The notes under the pieces: model-generated | Databases searched by the model: none | What the model was told of the DNA's origin: nothing | Seen by the model: the letters and a program-made list of their open reading frames with translations, nothing else | Assembly: GCF_949628265.1 (NCBI RefSeq) | Contig: NC_088789.1 | Location: 35,581,883-35,645,882, forward strand | Origin: Cloeon dipterum | Taxonomy: Eukaryota; Arthropoda; Insecta; Ephemeroptera; Baetidae | DNA: 64,000 nt | Reading direction: 5' to 3' | In this document: in pieces, positions 48,031-60,100 of the stretch | Layout of the letters: the number at the start of each line of letters is the position of its first letter | Position numbering within the stretch: the stretch's first letter is position 1 | Made by a program: the position numbers and the translations under genes

Positions 48031-49213
48031 TCTTGCCTGCTCTGCCGACTCTCCTCATGAAAAAAAACTTTTCTAACACTTCGTTTTCCATTTTGGTCTG
48101 GATTCGGAAATAAAATTAAAACAAAAATTTCAGATTCTTATTTGGGCTATTACAAAGAAACACATTTGTTACCTTTGAAAATCTTAATCTCCCCCGAGAT
48201 TTATAGAATGATCGGTTCGGTGGTCTCAAAAGTAGGCATCCAAGCTAAATTTCAATCAAAAACACATATTTCTTTAGAAGCTAAATCATCCTGGACCTGA
48301 GCTAGCCCTAAGAGTAGATTTTCAGGGACTTATAAATTGCAATTAATTCAAAAAATGCATAATTTCCAAATACTAAACTCGACCTAGTAGAACTGGTAGA
48401 GGGGCATTGAATGAGACCCTTCGGATCCCCGTAGGGTCCATAAATAGATTGCTGAAATGAAAAAAATCACGTTTTTATCAACTTAAGAATCTTTCAACTC
48501 TGCTCCCATCGTTCGTTTTGCGTTCCACCAAAAGGCTCTAATCATTTCCGGTCAAATTCTGCGTTGATTGGGAACTATTGCCAACGCACCATGATCACCT
48601 GTGGCAAAAGGTATAAAAGATGCTTTTTTTTACTCTTTAAAAGCGAACTTGTCAAAAGCCAAAATGGCATATCCACTCGCACGAAAGAGTCAATTTTGGT
48701 TATTCACCACAATTAAGCTTCGCAATTATTTCTAAGTAGTTTTACGAAAAACAATAAAAATCTGGTATTTATTTTAAAGCATATTTTATAAAAACATTAT
48801 ATTTCCAATAGTAACAATAGAAATATTTTAAACACATATTTACATTTTTATTATATGTACAGTTACAAGTGTAATTAGTTTAATTCTATCAAACCTACAT
48901 ATTAAGAATATAGGTACTATTTTAATATTAAAAAGTATTTTTTAGTACTGCCAGATTGTCGCTGTACAATTTATTTATTTCTTAACGCTTCATATACACT
49001 TATAATAGATAATAGGTCAATCGATACTTAAATGATACATAAAATGGATCTAATAATTTTTACAATTGAACGGATAGTATGTTTTTTAAATAGTGCAATA
49101 TGTTGCAAAAAATTTGGGCTCATGTGACTCTGATGTAAAATAACAGCTTTCAAACCAATATTCTCGATTTTTGCAACTGTCTGAAAAATTTCAAATATTT
49201 TTCCCCACTTAGT
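48031..49213. other. AT-rich spacer downstream of gene C
   Basis: No gene or clear repeat is recognised. Confidence 0.4.
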
Positions 49214-49219
49214 TTTATT
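49214..49219 (-). terminator. Candidate polyadenylation signal of gene C
   Basis: AATAAA on the minus strand, about 75 nt past the gene C stop codon. Confidence 0.55.
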
Positions 49220-49293
49220 CGCTTTTTATGTGAATATGTTTCACAAAAATAAATAGACTTTTTGATCACAAAAAATATTTAAAGTATGGATTG

Positions 49294-52200
49294 TTAAAGG
49301 ATTCTAGGTTTTTCTTTCATTTTTCGTAATGCAGTGAAGACTTCTTTGTCATTCCTTATCATTTTATTTACTTTAGCTCTATTGTCAAGCAGTTTTTGGG
49401 CCACTTCTTTCACTGGATTATGCTTAGCCGCCAGAAATAAAGCATTCTCTCCTTTATCATTTTCAACATTTATCTTTGCACCATTTTCGAGCAGCGTTTG
49501 GATCACTTCTGGAGATGAGTTGTATCTAGCGGCGTAATGCAGTGCGGTCCATTCGTCATTGTCTCGTGCGTTTACTTTGGCTCCTTTTTGAATCAAATTT
49601 TGTACAATTTCTGGATTTGTATTCCACCCAGCAGCTAGGTGAAGGGCTGATGATCCATCTTCAACTTGTGAATGAACGTCTGCGCCATTTTCCAGCAGCA
49701 TTTGGACAATTTCTGAAGTTGGGTTAAATTTAGCGGCAAAATGAAGTGCTGTCCATTTGTCATTGTTTTGTTCGTTTATTTTGGCGCCTTTTTCAAGAAA
49801 GATTTTCACTAATTCTGTATTTCTATTAAACCCGGAAGCTAGGTGAAGGGCTGATGATCCATTTATATTTTGTGAATTAACGTCGGTGCCGTTTTCGAGC
49901 AGCGTTTGGACGATTTCAGGAGCTGTCGGGTAATAGCTTGTGGCGTAGTGAAGTGCGGTCCATTTTTCATTGTCCTGTGCTTTTATTTTGGCCCCTTTTT
50001 CGAGCAATATATTCATTATTTCGGGGTTTGTATTCCACTCAACTGCTAGGTAAAGGGCTGATGAACCATCTTTGTTTTGTGAATGAATGTCGGCGTCGTT
50101 TTCGAGCAGCTTTTTGATGATATCTGAAGCTGGGTTATATTTAGCAGCCAAATGCAGTGCGGTCTGTTGTTCATTGTCTTGTGCGTTTACATTGTCACCT
50201 TTTTCAAGCAAAATTTTCACTATTTCAGGGTTTGTATTAAACCCGGAAGCTAGGTGAAGGGCTGTTTTTCCTTGTTCAGTTTGTAAATGAACGCCGGCGT
50301 CGTGTTCAATCAGCATTTGGACAATTTCTGGAGATTGGTTAAATTTTGCGGCAAAATGCAATGCTGTCCAATTGTGATTGTTTTGTGCGTTTACTTTGGC
50401 ACTATTTTCAAGCAAAAATTTCACATTTTCTGGGTTTTTGTTAAACCTAGCAGCTATATGAAGGGGTGTATCTCCATTTTGATCTCTTAAACAAACATTG
50501 GAGCCTCTATCAATAAGTCTTTTCACTAAGTCTAATTGGTTTGACAGCATAGCATAGTGCAAAATCGATTTTCCATCTGGACCAAATTTGTTTAGTTCAA
50601 CATTAGAGATCACAAACTTTTCTACCACTTCCCATTTTTTTCTTGCACCTGCAAGGAGAAGTGGTGTGTTTCTAGTTTTGGTTTCAGCGTTTTTGTCCAC
50701 TTCAGTGTTTTCCAAGAGCCAAAGAGCCACTTCCTCGCTGCATTCCGCGTCATCAATCGCCAGGTGAAGACAGCTTTCTCCATTGTTGGTTTCTTGGTCC
50801 GCTAGCTTGCTGTTCTTTTCGTGCACCATCTTGACCATTTCAAGGTGCCGCAAAGCGAAGTGCAAAGCGTTTTTGCCGTCTTCATCTTTTAATGAGAGAT
50901 CAGGGTTCAGCAGCTCGAACATTTGTCTCAAATTCTCGCGGCAAATTTGGCTGACTAATTTCAAAGGGTTGGTAAATTTAGCAAATTCCTCAAAAGCCTT
51001 TGCGTAGGTGGCGTCCTTCCCCTTCTCCGTAGAAAAGAAAAGGTCAACGAACTTTCTGCACTGAACCAATTCATCATCAAACAGGGGTACCTCTTCAGGT
51101 CCTGGGTTTTTTAAACCGTATAAAAACTTTTGTGCAGTAAGAAATTCTGCAAACACTTGGTGAGTGAAATTTACTCTGCCATTGCAATATGTCACTACTC
51201 CAAAAGCGTTGATCTTCTCTAAATCTTCCTTTGTTACACTGCCTTGGTCGATCTTCACTCCTCTTACGAAACGGAAGGCCACCAATTGGATGAACTTCAA
51301 TTTTTTGTCAACCCTCTCCTTTGCCACATATCTGCCTCCATTTTCTCTCACCAAACAAATTTCAACTTTGCGCCGCACTATTTTGTCAAAGATATCGTAC
51401 AAGTTTCCATCACCTTTGTACTCGGCCAACAAGGTGAGATAGAGTGGGTTTCCCAGAATGTCTTGGTCTTTGAATAAATTCATCAATTGTTCGATTTCTT
51501 CCTGTTTCTTTTGGGCAACGATCTGCAAAAACTCGATCTGCTTTGCTTCATCAAGGGGTTCAATCTCAACTATCGTCGAGTTTTTTATCCTATCTTGAAT
51601 GTGGTGCACTTCGTGGGGCCTGGTCCCGACAAAGAGTGGGACTCTTGCATTATTTAATGCAATCACAACTTTTAGGATTTTTTCTCTGAAATCTGGGCAC
51701 ACTTCGTCAAATCCGTCGAGGCAAACAACGACTTCTCCCTTTTTAATCCAGTTGTTGATGTCGTCATGTGAATTGCGAGTTGTCTTCGCGAGAAATTCTA
51801 TTTCATTTACTTTTAATGCAGGCATGTCAAATATATATTGATAATATTTTTTTAGAGGAATTAGTAGTATTTTAAACCCTCCATCATTTTTGGTAAGTTG
51901 GTACCTCATTTCTTTGAGAACGGTCGATTTGCCTGCTCCAGCAACTGAATTAAACAACCAAACAATGCTCGCGTCAACTGAATCTTTCAGTGCAGAAATA
52001 TCTTCTACGTTTTTTACTTGATGCGACTTTATCGAATATTCAGCATCGCTTGAAAATTTATTTTTCACCGTCTGAAGCTGACTCTCTATCGAATTTTTGT
52101 GTCTCTTACAATTAGTCAATCGGTAGGTCTTTTCCGTTGAAGCATTAAAATCTATGTTTGCCTCAATAGGAGATTTCGTTGAAATGTTGAAACCATCTAT

Positions 52201-52724
52201 TTCGTCTTCGGTAATTTTTGTATTTTTCAGCTCAATTTCGGGCTTGACAAATGCTTGTGACCACTTTTGAAATTTCATGGAGTACTGCAAGGTAGAAACC
52301 AAGGGATTCACATCATCTCCATTGGACTCACGAGTTGGCAGAAGAGTATTATCGTCTTGCAGGCTATTCTCACAGATTTTTCCAAAGCGCTCAATCCCAA
52401 ATGCAAACGATTTTTTGTTTTTCTCAATCAATTGTGTGGCATTTTTCAAGAACGTATCAAAATCCATCTTTTCCTCATCAGCAAATTTTGTTGAAATTTT
52501 AAAACTAACCATGTGATCAGGGGGGATTTTTGTATTTTTTAGCTTGAATTCTGGTTTAACAAACGTTCTTGGGAAAATAGGAAATTTGATGAGATACTGC
52601 AAAGTGGAATTGAGAAGAACCGCATCCTCTCTATTGGACTCACGAGTTAGCAGAGGCTCCAGAAGTTCTTGCAGGCTTTTCTCACCGATGTTTCCAATTA
52701 GTTCAATCAACTTCTCTAATTCGT
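49294..52724 (-). other. Gene C exon 11: duplicated linker, NACHT and 15 ankyrin repeats
   Basis: A 3431-nt exon. The first roughly 620 nt hold two related copies of a linker (SLQELLEPLLTRESN... and SLQDDNTLLPTRESN..., each followed by STLQY and a FVKPE/LKNTKI segment). NACHT follows at about 51.97-51.58 kb, then ankyrin repeats. Repeats 6 to 15 alternate in two types, a two-repeat unit of about 200 bp. Confidence 0.85.
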
Positions 52725-55419
52725 CTGTGAAAACGTGTTTTAGTTATGCACACCTTTTAATAAAATACGTTATTTTGAAACTTACCTTCATATTTTAAAA
52801 TCAAAACTAGCCAGCCACTGTGGTTTGTAGCAGAAACTTGCAAATCTTTTATGTCCACAGGGAACTAAAAATTTTAAGATGTGTATCAAATTCATATTTA
52901 GCATCGATTCGATTAGAGCTTACACTGTGCGTTTGAGGTACCTCCACGTTAACAACAAACAGAATTTTCGGCTTTCCTATCAATTTTTCGTTTTTAGGAC
53001 CAACCAAGCTGTGCAGGATGTCAGTGACCCGAATCTCTCGATCCTTTTGCACGCGCACGCAAACCTCTTTCTGTTCGTTTTCACACACAGGGCCAAATAT
53101 GCAGGTCAAAACGCAGCCCACGTCTGGTTCCAACTTAAACACTGCAAAACCATAATTAATTCATAAATTTAATTTAATTCATTTTATACTTACCTTCCTT
53201 CTTTTTTTTATCAGAATCATCGTCGTGACCTTTCAGTTCTGTAAGATTCATGTATGCAACTTCGAAGCCTAGGCTCTGAAGGACTGCTTTCATTTTTCGC
53301 TCTTGATCGCTTTTGACTAGAGATAAAATGAATCCGCTGCGACCCCTGATTTGATTTTTATCATCCGATTCCCAGGAGAAATATGGATCATCTTTGATCA
53401 TGCCAGCAATATCATCAGTACTGCCACTAAGTTTTTCTGTGATGTTTGGCCTGAAAAAAATCGGTTGTATGAAGTGTTATACTGTTTGCTAACTTCTTAA
53501 GATTTATGTTTAGACAAATAGGATTGATTTTATAGAAATCTGTTCAATATAATGCTACTCACTTTGAGATTATGAATTTTCTGTCCTGTGTAAACATTTT
53601 GATTTCTGGTGTCTGCCCAAAAATATTGTACTTCTTGTTCCAGTAATGGAGAAGCGTTTCATGCCTTCGATTTTGAACAATGGTGAAGAATTTCAACAAG
53701 GTCTCATCATTTTTCAAGTAGTTCAAACACGTGCAGATATCTCGAACAAACCATGAACTCTTAGCTGCATCCCCGCGTGCCAATGTCGCTGATTAAGTTT
53801 TAAAAGAATTAGTAATACGAAAGGAGCAATCGTTGCCGTTAAAATTACTTTCAACTGTCGAATAGAACACGACAAAGTTGTGCATTCCTGGGCGAGTGGT
53901 AATTCTGCATGCATTCCTGTTTTCGTAGTTTTTGTACGATTTATTACTGTCGTACTTTGAATCCTCCAACTCCCCGCGACATGGCTGAAACATAAAAAAT
54001 ATTTTGATATTACTGGTCATTTTAAAAATTTTCCAGGTAAGGTTTATAATTGTGTTTGTAAAACTCACCGCAAAATTCACTATTTTCAGACAATTTTGGA
54101 ATCTCTGTAGCCTCTGTAATGAGTCAAATACCTCATCTGTTGTGAAATATTCATCTTTGTTGGTCTTTATCTCTCCGTCTATTTTCCCATGGGCGAGAAT
54201 AAAAAGCACGAAAGCAGAGGGCACGTCATCTGAAATTATGAAGTGATCATGAGTTAAGATAAATTTTAATTTGAATGTAATACCCTTTAAGTTGAAAAAA
54301 TCCATAAGCTTTTGTTGATCGCCGAGGAGTTCGAGCAAAGTCCGTTTGTTCGGTGAATAATCACGGAAATTGCAATTTCGGTTTTTCTCGAAGATAGTCC
54401 TAAGGTCCTCTACGTCACAGGCGTTTCCATTTTTGATACATTTATCACGATCTTGGCACAGGTAGTTAATAACCAGGACACAAACACTAGAAAAGGCGAA
54501 ATTATAGTTTCTAATTAGATGTAATTTCGGGGGAAATTACTTGTCTGCGTTTTGTCTGATGACACGTCCATCTATTTTAGATTCGAAATATCCTAGATTC
54601 GCTTTCCCTTTAGGTATATTGTATGTGTAGCCTGAAATAAACGAAATGATATTAAATTTCTGTAACTCTTAATGTCGGACGGGAATCTTTGTAGAAAATA
54701 CGCGCATCAAAGAGAAGTGACTGTCTCTAAAGTTCGATGTCAATAAGACATAAAATATTTGCACACCTCCTTGAGATGTTGTTTTAGAGTTTGTCTCCTC
54801 CAAGCTTTTCAAGGCCGTTGAGCTATCTTGATTACTCGTTTGCTGATTGGATTCGATGCTCCTAAATTGGTCGTTATCCTGAAACATTGTCGTAGAAAAT
54901 TTGTTTGTATCATTTTCTGAGTTTTGGATTCTAGACGTCATGATCAAATTAGAACCTATAATAATATAGTTTTCATAGAGAAAAATCTTGATGTACCTGC
55001 TGCGGCTCGTCGTGTTGTTGACTTCCTGAAGCGACAGTAAAATCCAAACGTCGGTATTTATTTGGAACTTCGATGTTGCTGTCTTTAATGTGCTTTTGAA
55101 GTTCTTGAACGGAGGAAGCAGTTGCTAAAACGACACATTCTTTATGCTCTGCCTCGGTGAGCAAGTGCTCGAAATCTTCGTCAGTCTTGGGTTTTTTGTC
55201 CAGGAAGGATCCATCGTCAGGGTCTACCTCCAAAGACTCGTGCCATGCTGATTGGAACACAGCTCCCCAGAAATGTTTTCCAAGAGTGTCCGAGGCAACT
55301 CCTGGGTTCAAATGTCTTGCTTTTGGTCTTGGATTCAAATATTTTGATGGTACAATGAAGTAATTTTTTCTGGTAGTTTTGTCCAAACAGTAAGCGAAAT
55401 AATTTCCTTCTGTTGCCAT
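49294..55419 (-). CDS. Gene C: caspase–pseudocaspase–NACHT–ankyrin protein with unknown N-terminal domain
   Basis: Eleven exons: 55419-54997, 54878-54767, 54631-54541, 54486-54284, 54229-54069, 53984-53849, 53788-53563, 53450-53194, 53141-52924, 52864-52786, 52724-49294. They sum to 5337 nt, 1778 residues plus stop, phases consistent. The 141-residue N-terminal domain is shared with B. Caspase-like domain about 209-451 with His290 in LAHG (Ser to Ala against A and B), Cys332 in PCRG, and SSWFVRDICTCLN. Second caspase-like domain lacks both. An internally duplicated stretch of about 100 residues precedes NACHT (Walker A VAGAGKST near 895-902, Walker B CLDGFDEV, GTRPHEVH). FAEFLTAQ segment; 15 ankyrin repeats, most of 34 residues. 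It lacks the counterpart of gene B exon 3. Paralogue of A and B in the same orientation. Confidence 0.88.
52786..53450 (-). other. Gene C exons 8-10: degenerate caspase-like domain
   Basis: IRGRSGFILSLVKSDQERKM with AVLQSLGFEV matches a caspase large-subunit start. DVGCVLTCIFGPV and KLIGKPKILFVVNVEV occupy the catalytic loops, without His-Gly or Cys. SATNHSGWLVLILK follows. Confidence 0.75.
53563..54486 (-). other. Gene C exons 4-7: caspase-like domain with His/Cys retained
   Basis: FVLFILAHGKIDGEI, NFA|PCRGELEDSKYD, RPGMHNFVVFYSTVE and SSWFVRDICTCL in caspase order. The Cys codon is at 53981-53979, again the second codon after a phase-0 intron. Confidence 0.82.
54997..55419 (-). other. Gene C exon 1: 141-residue N-terminal domain of unknown family
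   Basis: Full-length counterpart of gene B exon 1, with the same exon length and a phase-0 end. Both end in a Gln-rich stretch (HDEPQQ here). The start ATG is shared in position with B. Confidence 0.7.
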
Positions 55420-56929
55420 CTTACTGGGATGACTACTACGCCGTTTTCACAAGCCGTTTGGTTTGCATTTCATTACGAAAACTGTAATCAAAGATAGTAA
55501 CACACTGAGAGAATGTTCAAGTCCATCTTTGACGAAATTGTCGTGTAAACCAATCAATTCCTGAAGTTCCAATTCGGTTAGGTGACTGTTGTGACACTCT
55601 TTGGCCTGTTACTGACCTTAGAGGTGCCATGACCAGGCGCAAATATCGACAGTCAAGAGCACCGTATATTTTACAGGATTGGCATTTATTTTGGAAGCGT
55701 GAGACGAGCATTGTTTAACTTAAACGTGATTTTCGCGCCCTCAGCGCACGATTTGTCTGAACCAACCACTAGCTGACGCGTAAACTGGCAGCCAAATGCA
55801 CCCTCCCCCGAGTGATCGGAGAGGCTGCATTTGGGCTTCCTCTGAGATGGTTTTCCGACCTCTGCCGAGCAACACCTAGCGTACGCGCCAGCCAGCCACA
55901 GTAATAAGTAAGCATTTTTGTCCAAGTCTCGTCTGCGTTTTAATAATTCACGTAACGGTAAATATGGCCAACATCGCGATTGAAAGCCTTTTTATAGAGT
56001 CACTTACGTTCCAATAAAACAAACCACATCATAAATCATTGTTAGACAGCAGTTAAATGGCGGTGTATAATTTCTACTTTTTCACTTGATAAATACAGAG
56101 AATTCCAAGATAATAACGTAATTAATAAAAAGAAGATTAATTTCAGTCAATCAGTTTGCAATTTTCACGGTTTACTAATTTTTGGAGAAACTGGACTATT
56201 TATTTGAGTTTAGAAGTTGCTGAGAATATTTAGTCGCGCGCTCTTGCCAGACCAGCAAGACGCAGATTTTATTCTAAGGATTTCGGACTGCTCACAAGCA
56301 GTGAGGCAATTAATATTTCTAAAGTCTCATAAATTATAATTTTCAGGAAAATTGTAGAGTCAATCAAAATTTCACTAGTGGAACTCAAATATCTAGCTCA
56401 TTATTTAGAAATTTGGTAACATAAAGATTATAAATAGACGCTTGATTTGTGATGCATTTTATGAAATTTAAACAACGTTAAATGGGAATTAGAGGGTGCC
56501 TAATTTTCAGGATAGACATGTATTTACTCGATTTGCATGCTATGGATATCACTATTTGTTCTGTTCAACTCAGATGTACCATTATGAACCCCAGGAGATT
56601 TGCAAATGTAGATTTTGTGGCGAACAGTGTGGAAAATATCATATTTTGAAATTTTTAGTAAATAGAATTAGTTTAAGAGAAGAAGCAAAGACTTGTAAGA
56701 ATTGATTGTATAGGATTAGTGTCGCACGCGTATGCGTTTAATAATAAATTCATTTCATATTAATTTCCACGCGAAGAATTCAAAGAATGGAGATCAAACT
56801 TTGACAGCGTAGCTCGTTCTCTCAGCCGAGCACTTTTGTGACTCGTTTATAGCCGGATAGATAAATTATTGGCCGGTATTGAAAGAAAAACGCTTTTGAA
56901 TATTAATAAGCTTTTCTCAGATTTAAAAT
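55420..56929. other. Gene C upstream region
   Basis: A decayed arm of the Dscam-intron MITE (tctttgacgaaattgtcgtgtaaaccaatcaattcctga) lies at about 55.52-55.57 kb. A minus-strand open stretch at 55686-55925 begins with a hydrophobic run but has no recognised homology. The rest is AT-rich and holds no supported gene. Confidence 0.45.
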
Positions 56930-57420
56930 TATTTGATTGTAATTAACTTTACTACCCCTCTCGAAACGGTTGAAAACAAGAAACAGTTGAGCCGCGAATA
57001 AAATGTAGGCTTGGAGTCTATATTTGCCACGCCCCTTTTTTAATCGCGACGCGATATTAACATGCGCAAATATTAGACTTTGCCGCGGTGACGCCAATAT
57101 GGCCGACAATGTTGCCGAGGCCAGCTCACGCCGCACACTTCCTGTCACCCTTCTTATCAGCCCAGCATTTTTATAGCAGTTTAGACTTTTCTTGCAATTT
57201 CAATAAATTCCAATGGTGATAATTCAACAATTTACATTTTCCATAAAATGTAGACAATTTTGATGAATATTAGACCGTAAGAGAGACTTTTCACCTTTTG
57301 TAAAAAGTCTATCTTCGGTAGGTTCATCGGTGATATATACATATAATAAATTGGCTGCGAGAACTTTTAAAATTATAATTTCCGAGATTAAATTACTTTT
57401 GTAAAATAAAACGCTACAAT
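56930..57420. repeat. Multi-copy segment, copy 2, first half
   Basis: 'ctacccctctcgaaacggttgaaaacaag', 'gagccgcgaataaaatg', 'cttatcagccc', 'agacttttc' and 'aaaaagtctatcttc' match copy 1 at 35.08-35.40 kb in order. Its second half lies beyond the GC-rich block. Confidence 0.65.
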
Positions 57421-59765
57421 AAGACTTGGCAAATAGAGTAGGGCCAAATTGTTGTTTTTGTTTTTTTTTTGTTTTTTTGGACCCTACTTATATAATACTC
57501 ATCGACAGGGGGGGCGGAGTTAAGGGGCGGGGAGGGGGGCCGAGGGGGGTCCGGGCCCGAGAGGTTTTTGGTCGCCGCCCCATAGGGGCCCGAGGAGCCC
57601 CCTCGAAGCAGGAGGCCTCCCTATGCTTCTGGGAAAAATCGCCAAAATGGGGCCGATCGGGCCGAAACTCGCGTGGTCGACGTAGGGTCGCCAACAAACG
57701 CATAAACAACGGAGAAACCCGCGATTCCTCCCATAGGCGAATTTAAAAAAAAAATAAAACCAAAATGGCCTTTTTGGGGGGGATGTGGGGTCGAAATTGG
57801 CGCCAACGTCCGCAGAATTTAACGGTGGATTTAACGAACACCGGTTTTGGCCCGCAACTCCCATAGGGGCCGAGATATAAAATTCTAAAGGCGCAAAAAC
57901 GTGGTTTGGACAAGAATTATTTTTTTTGAGGAGCCCCCGCGAAGGCCTGCGACGTTCGACGGCCCGCCACGACCACTCATTCGAAAGAGGCTGCAATTAG
58001 CTTCATTTTGACGGGTAGCACCGCCATCCTACTTAAACCGCGCGGAAGGTGGAAGGGCCGAAAGGGTTAAAAACAGGCAAAAGTCGAAACTCCCATAAGA
58101 TTAACACGGGAGCCCACATTGTTTGGGATCGAAATTCCAAGATAGCCAAAATTTAAGTTTGCCCAAAAAACTAAGGCACAGCGAGTATGAAATCCGGGTG
58201 ACCTCCTCAGGGTCAACGGTGACCCTTCAAAGTTCGAAAACGCGATTTTTCGGTACTCGCGGCCCCCCCGCGAGATCCCTATGGACCCCAGCGCCCCCAA
58301 ACTCGAGATTCGAGCAGGCGACCAGTGGACAAAGGCAACAGTGTGCGGAAAAGATTTTTTCGCCCCATAGCGAAAAAGTTATTAACCTGGAAAATTTTGC
58401 CCATTTTCCATTCCGTACCTTTCGGCAGGCATATCTTCGGACCTGGGCAAAAAAATGAAAAAAATGGCTAGATCATCGATGCGCAATTTATCTGCGAATA
58501 TTTTAAGACCAAATTCGACCTGATCGGACCAGGATCCCCGGAGGAGTAGTCTTTGGCGCGCGGTGCGGAACGGTTTTCGCCGCCCATAAGCTTAACATGG
58601 GAATTTGGAATTCGGATTTCGGGCAGAAAAAAAAATCTTTTGGCCGCGACTGCTGTACCATACTCTTCCGCCCGGCCAACAGTCCCTGCAAACCGATTTT
58701 GGCGGAAATCCGGGCCATAGGCGAATTACGGCGGAGCATTGAAAAACCGCGTTTTGCCGTGCAGCATTACGCGAACATCCAGGCTGAAAATACGCGCGGC
58801 GCCGCAGCGGAGCCGCCGGGCATTTAATCTCGAATTTGACCATCGCATACCCACGACTGAGTGCGCGGGGGTCTGAAACCAAATTGTGACCATTGTAGCT
58901 CTCCCAAAATTCATTTTATAGGCGATTTTCGGTTTTTGGTGTGCAAATCTCGTGCACGCGGCAGAAGGATCGTGCGGTGCGGCACCGAGCCACACAGTTT
59001 TATTTTTGCCAAAATTCGAGTTTTCGCCGCAGCATCGACCGCGACCCCTCATTCGAAAGCGCCCGCCGAGCGCTTCAACCTGGCGTGCCCAAACGACCTT
59101 CCTCAGGGTCCCCCGACCTGAGACCCTTCCGCAGGCCGAATTTAATCGCGATTTCGGCGTTTTCAAGCAAGTTTGACGCTGCGTTGCGTTAACTAGCCGC
59201 ACTTCAAACCACCAACCTTCCTCAGGTAGTCCACCCTGAGCACTTTTACTGCGCGATTCAGCCGGCCGCAACGACTCATTTCGCTTCCTTCGTCGCATTT
59301 AGAGTGCGTAAAAGTGCTTTTCGTATTCGCGAAAGCGGCGCAGCGTGCACCGCAGGCGCATTTCGCCCGCCGGAAAGACACATTCTAAATAATTTTTTTG
59401 CCAAAATTAGAGCGTTTGCCGCAGCGTCGACCGCGACCCCTGATTCGAAAGTGCCCGCCGAGATCTTCAACCCGCCGCTACCGGCCGACCTGAAAACCTC
59501 GGACGGTGCACCACGGTCTTCGTCGCCCGACGACCGGACCGGCGGAGCGATTTTCGCGCGCGAACCCTCCCCGGAGGCGTCTCGCCGGCGCGCGTACCCC
59601 CCAACCACCCCGCCGACCTTTCTCAGGATGGCCGCTCCGAAATCTCTCAGATAGCCGGCATTCTCGGCGTTTCCGGCGCCCCCGCCCGGAGTCGCCGCCC
59701 GCTCTGGGGCGACTCCGAGTTGGCTCCCGCCCCTAGTTAATAGGCAATCGAAGCTCAAATGCGAA
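57420..59765. repeat. GC-rich repeat block
   Basis: GC-rich, abruptly different from its flanks. It contains many spaced variants of 'ctcccataggggccgag' (57.58, 57.73, 57.86, 58.09, 58.36, 58.58, 58.71 and 58.92 kb). Units of about 390 bp repeat, for example 'gccgcagcatcgaccgcgacccctcattcgaaag' near 59.03 and 59.42 kb (written here in two halves: gccgcagc.tcgaccgcgacccct and attcgaaag). Open stretches exist on both strands but overlap in all frames, as expected for GC-rich noncoding DNA. Confidence 0.6.
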
Positions 59766-60100
59766 GCGCTTGTTTTTGGTTCGAATATTGCAGGAAAGCA
59801 CTATTTAAAAAAATCAATCCTATTGGTGCTTTCTGGCTCTGGGCGTAATTAAAAATAATCCAGATCCAAAACTGCTGGTTGGGAAAGGTGTAGCGCATCC
59901 ACCCTTCACCCTTCCTTCAGGTTCGGCTCTCCCTCTCGACTCATAATTGCGCCTGCCACCTGTATTCTCTCGCTCTATGCGAAGAGTGAGACTTTTCATC
60001 GTTACGCCTGCGTTTATCCGCATCAATTAGGCTGCGCGTCAGTTTGTGGGAGGTAACCGCAGCTTGCTTCCCTCTCTCGGCGCCGCGATATTTTTAAAAA
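59766..60100. repeat. Multi-copy segment, copy 2, second half
   Basis: 'ggtgtagcgcatcc', 'ctctcgactcataattgcgcctgcc', 'gcgaagagtgagacttttc' and 'ctctctcggcgcc' match 35.66-35.86 kb in order. Confidence 0.65.

Noticed and set aside
55686..55925. Minus-strand small protein with a hydrophobic start
   Set aside because: No homology, and it lies in a repeat-rich upstream region; a chance frame is as likely.
58726..59298. Long open frames of 160-190 codons in the GC-rich block
   Set aside because: Open on both strands in overlapping frames, no recognisable domain, repetitive sequence; typical of GC-rich noncoding DNA.
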